Positions 9,807 through 18,274 of a stretch of 64,000 nucleotides of DNA are shown here, one piece after another. Source of the DNA: Streptomyces sp. NBC_01276. Lineage in GTDB: Bacteria > Actinomycetota > Actinomycetes > Streptomycetales > Streptomycetaceae. The position numbers and the translations under genes were made by a program. Where the stretch lies: the NCBI RefSeq assembly GCF_041435355.1, contig NZ_CP108442.1, forward strand, positions 372,001 to 436,000, written 5' to 3'. Under the pieces are notes generated by a model that saw nothing but the letters and a program-made list of their open reading frames with translations, made no database searches and was not told the origin of the DNA. Numbering within the stretch: the stretch's first letter is position 1; the number at the start of each line of letters is the position of its first letter.

Positions 9807-10016
9807 CCCGCCCCCGCCCGCACGCGGCAGGGCGCCGGTCGGCGCCGAGAGCGGTGGAGCGGGAGGCGGGGCCGACGGGTTGAGGCCCGGCGGAGCTCAG
9901 CAAGGGGACTCGCGCATCCCATCGGGTCGCCCCCCGGCAGGGCAAGAGCCCGGCACATGCTTTGCCAGAGGATGGAAAACGTTTACCGGAATACGCCCGT
10001 CCGCCCTTGGATCCTG

Positions 10017-12353
10017 CTAAAAGGCCTCTTCGGCGGGCGATCCGGCCGGCAGGCCGGGTCGTCCGGTGGCGTCGGGAAGTCCTTCCACGAGGGCGGCGGC
10101 TTCGGCGTGGCGGGGGTGGTTGAGCTCCGTCAGGGTGCGATGGGCCGTGGCCAGGGCGGTGCGGGCCTCCTCGTCGCGGCCGAGGTGGTGCAGGGCGATG
10201 CCCAGGTCGAGGCGGGCCGGTTCGCTCCAGGCCGGCATGTCCGCGGCCTCGAAGCAGCTGAGCGCCCGGCGCAGGTGGGCTTCCGCCTCGGACCAGCGGG
10301 CGAGTACGGCCAGGTCGCCACCGAGGTGGTAGAGGGTGGCGGCGTGGTAGACGGCGATGAGGTCGGGCGACTGGCCCGCGATTCCCGCGCGGCAGATGGC
10401 CTCGCTGCTGCGGTGGATGGCGAGGGCATGGCCGGCGTGGCCGGTCTCGCGCAGGTAGACGCCGAGGGTGTTGAGGGTCGTCAGTTCGGCGAGACGGCCT
10501 TGGGGGGTGGTGTTGTCGCGGTGGCAGGCGGCGGAGTCGCGCAGCCAGGCGATGGCCTCGCCGGTGCGGCCGAGGCGTTTGAGCGCGCCCGCCCCGTAGC
10601 CCAGGGCCCAGCCCATCTGGAGCCGGTCGCCGCCCTCCCGGGCCGCGGTGAGGGCCTCGTCGGCGGTCTCCAGGGCGGCGTGGTGGTCGTAGGTGCACAT
10701 GTTGTAGGCCCAGGCCAGGTAGTTGAGGTGCACGGTCTCGTCCGCGCGGCTGCCCAGCGCGCGGGCGGCGGCGACGGAGAGCCGGAACACCTCCACCCAC
10801 TGCTCCCAGTGCTGGGTGCGGTCGGAGAACCAGTGCATGGCCTCGGCGGTGTCGACGACCTCGCGGTGCCATCCGGCGGCCCGGGCGTGGTGGAGCGCCC
10901 AGAGCCACTGGGCGCGTTCGGCTTCCAGCCAGGCGCGGGCCCCTTCGAGGCCGGTGGGGGCGGTCACGGGGTCCGGGTCGCCATCGGGGGTCCGGCCGTG
11001 GTCCGCGTCGAAGTGGAGCGCCGCCGCCGCGGCCCGGGTCAGCATCCAGCGGGCGGTGCGGTCACGGGCGCCCGCGAGGGCGGTCGGGTCGTCGTCGGCG
11101 GCGAGCTGCTCGGTGGCGAACAGCTTCAGCAGATCGTGGAAGCGGTAGCGCTCTGTTTCCGGGTGCGGCTGGAGGAGACCGCGGTCGGCGAGGTCCTCGA
11201 CGCACAGCCGGGCCCGGCGCAGGGTGACGCCCGCCAGCACGGCCGCGGTCTCCGGGCTGAAGTCGGGGCCGGCCGCCAGGGCGGCGCGCCGCAGCAGGGT
11301 GCGGGCGGTCGGCGTGAGGCGGCGGTAGGACAGCGCGAACGCGGCCCGCATCTCCAGACTCCCCGCCCTCAGGGCGTCCAGGCGGCTTTCCTCGCGAGCG
11401 AGTTGGGCGACCAGCTTGCCCAGGCGCTCCTGCGGCCGGATCGCCAGGCGCTGTCCGGCGATCCGGACGGCCAACGGCAGGTGGCCGCACAGGTCGGCGA
11501 GGTCGCGGGCGGCCTCGGCCTCCCGGGCGACGCGCTGTGCGCCGATGATCCGGGATATCAGTTCGACGGACTCCTCGCGGTGCAGCAGGGCGAGGTCGAC
11601 GCGGTGCGCGCATTCCAGGCCGGCCAGGGCGTGGCGGCTGGTGACGACGGTCAGTGAGTTGCCCCGGCCCGGGAGCAGCGGGCGGAGCTGGTCCTCGTCC
11701 GCCGCGTTGTCCAGCAGCAGGAGCAGTCGGCGGACCGCGGTGACCGAGCGGAGCAGACCCGTACGGTCCTGGGTGTCGTGGGGGACGGCACGCTCGGACA
11801 CGCCGAGGGCGCGCAGCAGACGGGCCAGGACCTCACGCGGGTCGGCGGGCCGCTCGTCCATGCCGCGCAGGTCGACGGCGAACTGGCCGTCGGGGTAGTG
11901 CGGGGCGAGGGAGTGCGCGGCGTGGACGGCGAAGGCGGTCTTGCCGAGGCCCGGCTGCCCGGCGACGACCGCGACGGGGGCCGAGTCCCCTCCGGGGCGT
12001 TCGGCCAGGGCGCGCAGGCGGGCCAGGGCCTGGGTACGGGCGGTGAAGTCACTGAGGTCGCGCGGCAGCGGCAGGGTGCCCGGGGGCAGGGTGGCCGGGC
12101 GTGAGCGGGGACGGCCGAAGGCGGCGGCCCGTTCCAGGCCGCCGCGGTCCGCGGTGTCCAGGGCGAGTGCGCGGGCCAGGGCCTGCACGGTACGGCGCTG
12201 CGGTCCGCGGGTACGGCCGCGTTCCAGATCGACGAGGGTGCGGACGCTCACTCCCGCGGCGTGGGCGAGTCGCTCCTGGGTGTGGCCGGCGCGGACGCGC
12301 AGGCCGCGCAGCAGCTCCCCGAACCCGCCGGGCGCGGATCCGCCGCCGCTCAT
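10017..12353 (-). CDS. STAND regulator: XRE HTH, NB-ARC ATPase, TPR
   Basis: A 778-residue protein with an N-terminal XRE-type helix-turn-helix (about 8-65, ending L-E-R-G-R), an NB-ARC ATPase core with P-loop G-Q-P-G-L-G-K-T and an R-L-L-L-L-L-D-N Walker B, a winged-helix region, and C-terminal TPR-like helices (about 480-760). Such proteins are ATP-dependent transcriptional switches, frequent as situated regulators in Streptomyces biosynthetic loci. The start at 12353 leaves exactly the HTH at the N-terminus; the open frame upstream is low-complexity. It is divergent from the MerR gene across a 407-bp gap. Confidence 0.85.
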   Translation of the reverse strand: MSGGGSAPGGFGELLRGLRVRAGHTQERLAHAAGVSVRTLVDLERGRTRGPQRRTVQALARALALDTADRGGLERAAAFGRPRSRPATLPPGTLPLPRDLSDFTARTQALARLRALAERPGGDSAPVAVVAGQPGLGKTAFAVHAAHSLAPHYPDGQFAVDLRGMDERPADPREVLARLLRALGVSERAVPHDTQDRTGLLRSVTAVRRLLLLLDNAADEDQLRPLLPGRGNSLTVVTSRHALAGLECAHRVDLALLHREESVELISRIIGAQRVAREAEAARDLADLCGHLPLAVRIAGQRLAIRPQERLGKLVAQLAREESRLDALRAGSLEMRAAFALSYRRLTPTARTLLRRAALAAGPDFSPETAAVLAGVTLRRARLCVEDLADRGLLQPHPETERYRFHDLLKLFATEQLAADDDPTALAGARDRTARWMLTRAAAAALHFDADHGRTPDGDPDPVTAPTGLEGARAWLEAERAQWLWALHHARAAGWHREVVDTAEAMHWFSDRTQHWEQWVEVFRLSVAAARALGSRADETVHLNYLAWAYNMCTYDHHAALETADEALTAAREGGDRLQMGWALGYGAGALKRLGRTGEAIAWLRDSAACHRDNTTPQGRLAELTTLNTLGVYLRETGHAGHALAIHRSSEAICRAGIAGQSPDLIAVYHAATLYHLGGDLAVLARWSEAEAHLRRALSCFEAADMPAWSEPARLDLGIALHHLGRDEEARTALATAHRTLTELNHPRHAEAAALVEGLPDATGRPGLPAGSPAEEAF

Positions 12354-12560
12354 GACGGACCGGCTGCTGATGAACGCCCGATGGCAGGGACTCGGCAGGG
12401 CTGCCGCACGTGGAACGCTCCTCGTGGTGCCGCGCTCCCCGGGTGCGGCGCGATCTGTACGGCAGAAGTATGCCGGATCCAGTCCTGCGGGCTGAACCGC
12501 CTGGTCCGAGCCGTCGGGTGCGTGCTCGACTGGGTCCGGCCGCACGGCCGGAACACGGCA

Positions 12561-12600
12561 CGGCTGGGCACGGCAGGGCACGGCTGGGCACGGCTGGGCA
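12561..12600. repeat. Decameric tandem repeat in divergent regulator gap
   Basis: Four consecutive 10-bp units of CGGCWGGGCA (W is T or A) with degenerate flanking copies lie between the STAND and MerR genes. The period equals about one helical turn. Downstream (12640-12720) is a pyrimidine-rich, C/A stretch leading to the MerR start. No clear -35/-10 pair was recognised in the 407-bp gap. Confidence 0.7.
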
Positions 12601-12760
12601 CGGCACGGCCGGCCCACGGCCGGCCTCCGAGGCCTCAGGACCGACCCCTCACACCGCACGCCCCTCTCGCGCTGCGGTACCCCCACCCCACCCCATCACC
12701 ACACCCACCATCCCCTCGCCATCACCAACACCGCGGTGCCGGCCCGTGGAAGGACACACC

Positions 12761-13507
12761 ATGACATCGAGCCCCCTGTCCCTGACGAGCCCGGACCGTC
12801 CGGCGGCCCGCTACACCGTGGAGGAACTCTCCAGGATCGTCGGCATGTCGCCGAGGAACGTCCGGGCGCACCAATCGCGCAAGTTGCTGCAGCCGCCGAT
12901 CCGCAGGGGGCGGGTCGGCTACTACGACGACGCGCACGTACGCCGGCTGGAGCACATCGTTTCGCTGCAGCGGCAAGGCTTCAACCTGGTCTCCATCGCG
13001 GCCATCCTCGGTGCGGAGGGCCGCGATGACGACCGGGAGAAGCTCACCACCGCCCTGCAGCGGGCGATACGGGAACGGCCCGGCGTCTTCCACTCCCTGA
13101 ACCGGCACGGCGTGGTCGGCTGGGACGAGGACGGCGCCGTGCGCATCGCCCGGCCGGGCATCCTGCGTGCCTCCCTCGACCTCGTCCGGGCGGGGATCCC
13201 CGCGGCGGTCACCCTGCAGTGCCTGGCACGGTTGCTGGACCGGGTCGACGGCGCCGCCGAGGAGCTGATCAAGGTCGTCGGATCGGACATCCTCGCGCTC
13301 AACCTGCCCTGCCACGAGCGGAGTTCCGCTGCCGGACCGGATGACCACAGCACCGGCGTCTTCGCCCAGGGATTGGTGGAGCTCCTGGCGAGCGCGTTCC
13401 GCGCGGCTGCCGAGAACCACGGCCGGGAACTGGCCGCGGACCTGCTGGCCGGCGGCCACGGGTCCGCGCCCTGGATCGAGGAATCCGTCGTCGTCGAGAA
13501 CGGATGA
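12761..13507 (+). CDS. MerR-family transcriptional regulator
   Basis: A 248-residue protein with an N-terminal MerR winged helix (about residues 18-85: Y-T-V-E-E-L-S-R-I-V-G-M, R-N-V-R-A-H-Q, L-L-Q-P-P, Y-Y-D-D-A-H-V-R-R-L). The first 'RxYExxGLL' position is altered to R-A-H-Q-S-R-K-L-L, as in several streptomycete MerR-like proteins. The C-terminal part is helical with one cysteine pair of unclear role and no obvious metal site. A GGAAGG ribosome-binding site precedes the ATG. It is directly upstream of the NHLM operon and is the best candidate for its regulator. Confidence 0.85.
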   Translation: MTSSPLSLTSPDRPAARYTVEELSRIVGMSPRNVRAHQSRKLLQPPIRRGRVGYYDDAHVRRLEHIVSLQRQGFNLVSIAAILGAEGRDDDREKLTTALQRAIRERPGVFHSLNRHGVVGWDEDGAVRIARPGILRASLDLVRAGIPAAVTLQCLARLLDRVDGAAEELIKVVGSDILALNLPCHERSSAAGPDDHSTGVFAQGLVELLASAFRAAAENHGRELAADLLAGGHGSAPWIEESVVVENG

Positions 13508-13701
13508 ACGATGCGCCTCCCCCGGTGGGCCGGTGACACCGTTCCGTGCCGCGGTCGATCCGGTGTTGGGCACGGGTTCGATCCGTTCGCCGAGGACCGG
13601 CCCCATCCGCCCTACGGTCGGTGGCGGCCGGGCTTGCCGCGGGGGTCGCGAGACCGCCGGCCCCCGACCGCGGCGAGCCGCCCGCCCTCCCGTCGATCGC
13701 A

Positions 13702-13759
13702 CCACCCACCCACCCACCCACCCATCCATCCACCCACCGACCGACCGACCGACCGACCG
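13702..13759. repeat. Tetranucleotide microsatellite tracts before sagB-like gene
   Basis: Runs of CCCA/CCAT units (13702-13737) pass into a run of CCGA units (13736-13759). They lie 27 bp before the ATG of the SagB-like gene, in a 278-bp gap after the MerR gene. Such tracts can change length by slippage, which could change promoter or leader spacing. No other signal was found in the gap. Confidence 0.75.
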
Positions 13760-13785
13760 TCCCCGTATCAGGATCGTGAAATCCC

Positions 13786-15279
13786 ATGAAACGCACGTCC
13801 CCGTTTCCGGGCGCCGCCAAGGTCGAGAGCTATCGGCTGCGCGTCGACGCACGGTTGGACCACGAGCCGGGCGGGTCCCTGGTGCTGGAGCAATCCCGCT
13901 ACCGGCTGCGCCTCCCCGAGCCGGAGGCCGGCCGGCACGCCCTGCTCCTGCGCATGGCCGAGGGATGGCTGAGCGATCTTCAGATAGCCCAGCTCATCAC
14001 CGGCCTGGAGGGCGAATCACGCGTCCTGCCCGCCCAACTCCTGGTACGACGGCTCCTGTCGCACTGCTGGCTGGAGCGCAGGATCGCAGCCGGGGCCCGG
14101 GCGCTGCTGGACGTGGTGCCCCGTGGGCTCGGGGCGCAGAGCGGTCCCGTCCGGCGCCTGCACGGCGCCGGGGTGCTCTACCGGCTGTCCCGCTTCGCGG
14201 TTCTCCGCACCGATCGGGGCCGGATGCTGGCCCACTCCCCGCTGAGCACCGTCGCCATCGCCTGTGCGCACACCCAGTTGGGCGCGGTCCTGGCGGGCGC
14301 GGCGGGGAACGGGGTCGGCCGGCTCGACGTGGCCAAGGCACTGGAGGTGGACGAGCCCACCGCCGGGTACGTGCTGGACGAACTGCTCTCCGCGCAGGTC
14401 CTGGTGACGTCCGAGGAAGCCGAGGCCGAGGTCAGCACCGCGCCGATGGGTCTGTGGTCGCCGGAGGAACTGTGGCTGCACGACCGGACGCGGCCGCAGC
14501 GCAACGCGGCGCCGATCGGCGCCACCCACCGCTTCCGCGGCGTCCTGGAACCGGAGCCCGAGCCGGAGCCCGAGCCGGAGCCCGCGCGGGCCGGCGGTCC
14601 CGCCGCACGGCGCACCATCGCGCTGCCCGCGCCCGCCGCGCGCCCCGCCGGCGCGACGCCCGACTCGCTGGCCGCGGTGATGTCCCGTCGGCGCAGCGTG
14701 CGCCGCCAGGACGACGCCCGGCCGATCACCGCGGCCCAGTTGGCCGAGTTCCTGCACCGGGTCCAGCACCTCGGACCCGCCGCGACCGGCGAGGTGGACG
14801 GTCCGGAGACCGGCAGGCGCCCGTACCCGGGGGCCGGCGGGATCGGCGAACTGGAGATCTATCCGCTGGTCTCGCGCTGCGCCGGGCTGGAGAGCGGGCT
14901 CTACCACTACGACTCGGTACGGCACCGGCTGGCGGCCGTCGCCGCCACCGGCCCCGAGACCGCGAAGATGCTCTCGTTCGCGCGCGCCACGGCCGCCATG
15001 CCGGACCCGCCCCAGGTGCTGTTCGTGATCACCGCGCGGATCGGACGCCTGATGTGGAAGTACGAAGGAATTCCGTACGCGTTGGCCCTCAAGGACGCCG
15101 GAATCCTGACCGCCTGGATGTACCTCGTCGCCACCGACATGGGGCTGGCCCCGTGCGCCCTGGGGGCGGGAGACGTCGCCTCGTTCGCCACGTTGTCGGG
15201 ACTGGACACGCTGGTCGAACCCGCCATCGCCGAGTTCACCCTCGGCTCCTGCCCGTCCGACTGCGAGGAGCAGCCTTGA
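13786..15279 (+). CDS. SagB-like peptide dehydrogenase (nitroreductase fold)
   Basis: A 497-residue protein. The N-terminal 240 residues match the helical, winged-helix-like part of SagB/ThcOx proteins; an E-P-repeat linker follows (about 247-265); the C-terminal half (about 290-495) is a nitroreductase-type FMN domain (S-R-R-R-S-V-R near 305, G-L-Y-H-Y-D near 372, and the D-M-G-L-A-P-C-A-L-G motif near 460). SagB enzymes oxidise azolines to azoles in ribosomal peptides, but no YcaO or ThiF-like cyclodehydratase gene is visible in the window. Start: ATG at 13786 with only a weak upstream purine tract. It heads an operon whose next gene overlaps by 4 nt. Confidence 0.82.
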   Translation: MKRTSPFPGAAKVESYRLRVDARLDHEPGGSLVLEQSRYRLRLPEPEAGRHALLLRMAEGWLSDLQIAQLITGLEGESRVLPAQLLVRRLLSHCWLERRIAAGARALLDVVPRGLGAQSGPVRRLHGAGVLYRLSRFAVLRTDRGRMLAHSPLSTVAIACAHTQLGAVLAGAAGNGVGRLDVAKALEVDEPTAGYVLDELLSAQVLVTSEEAEAEVSTAPMGLWSPEELWLHDRTRPQRNAAPIGATHRFRGVLEPEPEPEPEPEPARAGGPAARRTIALPAPAARPAGATPDSLAAVMSRRRSVRRQDDARPITAAQLAEFLHRVQHLGPAATGEVDGPETGRRPYPGAGGIGELEIYPLVSRCAGLESGLYHYDSVRHRLAAVAATGPETAKMLSFARATAAMPDPPQVLFVITARIGRLMWKYEGIPYALALKDAGILTAWMYLVATDMGLAPCALGAGDVASFATLSGLDTLVEPAIAEFTLGSCPSDCEEQP

Positions 15280-16085
15280 GATTCCGCAAACAGGCCCTGC
15301 GAAAGCTCGAATCACCGGAGCAACTCGACGAGATCGCCCGACTCGCCTCGATACCGGCCTGGTTGACGACGGTGGCACTGCTGGTCGTGGTGCTCTCCGT
15401 CGGCACCTGGTCGGCGTTCGCCTCCGTTCCGAAGACCGTCGCCGCTCCCGGGGTGCTCACCCACGCGGCGGGCGCCGTCACCCTGGACGCCACCCGGCAG
15501 GGGCAGGTGGCCTCGGTCCTGGTGTCCCCGAACCAGCGGGTCGGCAAGGAACAGCCTCTCTACACCCTGGTCGGCCAGAACGGCTCGACCGAAACGGTCA
15601 CCGCGCCGTGGACCGCGCACGTGGTCAGTGTGCGGATCTCCGAAGGGGAGATGCTGCTGCCCGGGAGCAAGGTCGCCGTTCTGGAGCGGCTGGACACGCC
15701 CGGCGACCGGTTGGAGGCGATGGTCTACGTCCCTGCGGCCCATGCCCCGCTGCTGCGCGTCGGCATGCCCGTACGGCTGTCGACCACGGCGGCTCCGGTG
15801 AGCGTCTTCGGCACGCTGTCCGGAACGGTCTCGGCCGTCGGTTCCCTGCCGGAGACGGAGGAGTCCCTGCACGCCTTCCTCGGCTCCGGCCGCGATGTGA
15901 CGCCGTTCCTCAGTACCGGTCCGGTCGTCGCGGTGGCCGTCCGCCTCACCCCGGACGCCGGGTCGCCGAGCGGGCTGAAGTGGTCGCGCTCCGCCCCGTC
16001 CTTCGCGCTGAACTCGCAGAGCGCGGTGACGGCGACCCTGACCGTGGCCCAGGAGCGCCCGCTGAACTGGCTGGTGAAACGATGA
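15276..16085 (+). CDS. NHLM-type HlyD-like secretion adaptor
   Basis: A 269-residue membrane fusion protein. After a short charged N-terminus there is one transmembrane helix (about 30-52), then a beta-rich lipoyl/barrel-like region with V-T-A-P-W-T-A-H-V and G-S-K-V-A-V-L motifs. Length and position next to two NHLM transporters match the 'NHLM bacteriocin secretion protein' family. It starts at a TTG that overlaps the SagB-like stop (TTGA), behind a GCGAGGAG ribosome-binding site, and ends in an ATGA overlap with the first ABC gene, so all are translationally coupled. Confidence 0.85.
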   Translation: MRFRKQALRKLESPEQLDEIARLASIPAWLTTVALLVVVLSVGTWSAFASVPKTVAAPGVLTHAAGAVTLDATRQGQVASVLVSPNQRVGKEQPLYTLVGQNGSTETVTAPWTAHVVSVRISEGEMLLPGSKVAVLERLDTPGDRLEAMVYVPAAHAPLLRVGMPVRLSTTAAPVSVFGTLSGTVSAVGSLPETEESLHAFLGSGRDVTPFLSTGPVVAVAVRLTPDAGSPSGLKWSRSAPSFALNSQSAVTATLTVAQERPLNWLVKR

Positions 16086-18274
16086 GGGTGACCCTCCCGA
16101 AGCGCGACACCGACCGGCCGACCGCCAGGCGGGTGCGCACGCCCACCGTGATCCAGATGGAGGCCACCGAGTGCGGGGCGGCCTCGCTGGGCATCGTACT
16201 GGCCCACTACGGCCGGCACGTCCCGCTCGAAGAGCTCCGGCAGGCCTGCGGGGTGAGCCGGGACGGCTCCACCGCGGCCAGCGTCGCCAAGGCGGCGCGC
16301 CGGTACGGGCTGACGGCACGCGGTCGGCAGAGTCCCGTCGCGGACCTCGGCTCCGTGCGGCTGCCGGCCATCCTGTACTGGAACTTCGAACACTTCCTGG
16401 TGCTGGAGGGCCTGGGGCGGAAGGTCCGGCTCAACGACCCGGCCACCGGCCCCCGTACGGTGAGCTGGGAGGAGTTCGACGACGCCTACACCGGCATCCT
16501 GATCGCGGTGGAGCCGGGTCCCGCGTTCGAGCGCGGCGGGCACCCGTTCAGTCTGGTCCGCACGCTGCGCGAACGCTGGCGCAACCTCGGCTCGGTCGTG
16601 CCCCAGACCGCGATCCTCGGCCTCCTGGTCGCTCTGGTCGGCATCGCGGTGCCCGCCCTCACCCGGGTCTTCGTCGACCGGGTGCTGCTCGGCTCGGAAT
16701 CGGCGACCTCCGTGGCGCTGGTCGCGGCGATGGCCGTGGCCACCGTGATCACCCTCGTCGCCGGATGGCTCCAGCAGCGCCTGCTCGTGCGCGCCGAGAC
16801 CGCGGTGGCGCTCGGCAGCGCGGCCCGCCTGATGCGGCACATGCTGCGGCTTCCGCTGGGCTTCTTCAACCAGCGCATGGCGGCCGATCTGGCCCGGCGG
16901 GTACGCACCAACGACCTGGTGGCCGACATCTTCACCCGGCGTCTGGCATCCACCGCGGTGGACATGGCGCTGGCCCTGTCCTACGCCGCGCTGCTGTGCC
17001 AGTACGACCTCGTCCTCGGGCTGTGCGCGCTGGTCTTCTCCGGGCTCAACGTGGTCGTGCTGCGCTGGCTGTCCACCATCCGCGCGACCGCCATCGCAGG
17101 CCTGCAGGCCGAGCGCGGGCGGCTGTTCGCCGCCGTGTACACCACCATCTCGATGATCGAGACCGTCAAGGCCAGCGGGCAGGAGGAGCTGAGCTACCAG
17201 CAGTTCGCCGCGCGTCAGGCGGCGGTGACCACGGGGCAGCAGAAGGCGGGCGTGCCCGCGGCCGTCGTGGCGGCGGTGCCCGCGCTGCTCGCCGCGCTGA
17301 ACACCGCCGTGCTGATCGCACTGGGCAGTCACCTCGTCCTGACCGGCACCCTGACCGTCGGAGTGCTCGTCGCCATGCAGGGCCTGGCCGTGGCGATGAA
17401 CCGGCCCGTCACCAGCCTCACCACGGTCAGTGCCCAGGTCGAGGAGATCGGCGCGGACCTGCAGCGCCTCCAGGACGTGGAGCGCTATCCGCTGCCGCCG
17501 GCACCCGCCGTCTCCGGCACGCCCACACCGCTGGAAGGCCACGTGGTGCTCGACCGGGTCACCTTCGGCTACAACCCCCTGGTCCCGCCCCTCCTCCAGG
17601 ACTTCTCGCTCGTCCTGCCCCCCGGGGCGCGGGTGGCACTGGTCGGCGGCTCCGGCAGCGGGAAGTCCACCGTCGGCCGGCTGCTCGCCGGACTGCACCA
17701 GCCCTGGAGCGGGCGGATCACCGTCGACGGCCGCGAGCCGCAGGCGCTCGACCCGGGGCTGTGGGCCGCCACCATGGCGATGGTCGACCAGGACAAGATC
17801 ATGTTCGAGGGCACGGTCCGGGACAACGTCACCCTGTGGGACCCGACCATCCCCGACGAGGACGTCGTACAGGCCCTCAAGGACGCGTGCATCCACCAGG
17901 AGGTGGCGGCCCGCCCCGGCGGTCTGGCCAGCCCGGTGCACGAAGGCGGACGCAACTTCTCCGGAGGTCAGCGCCAACGCCTGGAGATCGCCCGCGCCCT
18001 GGTCCGCAACCCCCGGCTGCTCATCCTGGACGAGGCCACCAGCGCCCTGGACACCGAGACGGAGCGAATGATCGACTCCAACCTGCGCCGCCGCGGCGCC
18101 ACGTGCCTCATCGTGGCCCACCGCCTGTCCACCATCCGTGACTGCGACCGGATCATCGTGCTCCAGCACGGCCAGGAGGTCGAACGCGGCACGCACGACG
18201 CCCTCATGGAACGCGACGGTTCCTACGCGGCGCTCATCCGGCACCAGGCGAGGTCAACGGGGGAAACCACATGA
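16082..18274 (+). CDS. NHLM ABC transporter with C39 leader peptidase
   Basis: A 730-residue three-domain exporter. The N-terminal C39 peptidase has its cysteine at residue 31 (E-C-G-A-A-S), histidine in N-F-E-H-F-L-V-L-E and aspartate in N-D-P-A-T-G, all intact. A six-helix transmembrane domain follows (about 165-450), then an ATPase domain with Walker A G-G-S-G-S-G-K-S-T, signature F-S-G-G-Q-R-Q-R and Walker B L-I-L-D-E-A-T-S-A-L-D. The family cuts leaders after a double-glycine-type motif (GG, AG) while exporting the peptide. It should process the precursors encoded at 21361 and 21779 and perhaps those at 23609 and 32283. Confidence 0.93.
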   Translation: MRVTLPKRDTDRPTARRVRTPTVIQMEATECGAASLGIVLAHYGRHVPLEELRQACGVSRDGSTAASVAKAARRYGLTARGRQSPVADLGSVRLPAILYWNFEHFLVLEGLGRKVRLNDPATGPRTVSWEEFDDAYTGILIAVEPGPAFERGGHPFSLVRTLRERWRNLGSVVPQTAILGLLVALVGIAVPALTRVFVDRVLLGSESATSVALVAAMAVATVITLVAGWLQQRLLVRAETAVALGSAARLMRHMLRLPLGFFNQRMAADLARRVRTNDLVADIFTRRLASTAVDMALALSYAALLCQYDLVLGLCALVFSGLNVVVLRWLSTIRATAIAGLQAERGRLFAAVYTTISMIETVKASGQEELSYQQFAARQAAVTTGQQKAGVPAAVVAAVPALLAALNTAVLIALGSHLVLTGTLTVGVLVAMQGLAVAMNRPVTSLTTVSAQVEEIGADLQRLQDVERYPLPPAPAVSGTPTPLEGHVVLDRVTFGYNPLVPPLLQDFSLVLPPGARVALVGGSGSGKSTVGRLLAGLHQPWSGRITVDGREPQALDPGLWAATMAMVDQDKIMFEGTVRDNVTLWDPTIPDEDVVQALKDACIHQEVAARPGGLASPVHEGGRNFSGGQRQRLEIARALVRNPRLLILDEATSALDTETERMIDSNLRRRGATCLIVAHRLSTIRDCDRIIVLQHGQEVERGTHDALMERDGSYAALIRHQARSTGETT

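Noticed and set aside
12561..13759. Repeats that could be taken for a CRISPR array
   Set aside because: Units of 10 and 4 bp without spacers and no cas genes; simple tandem repeats.
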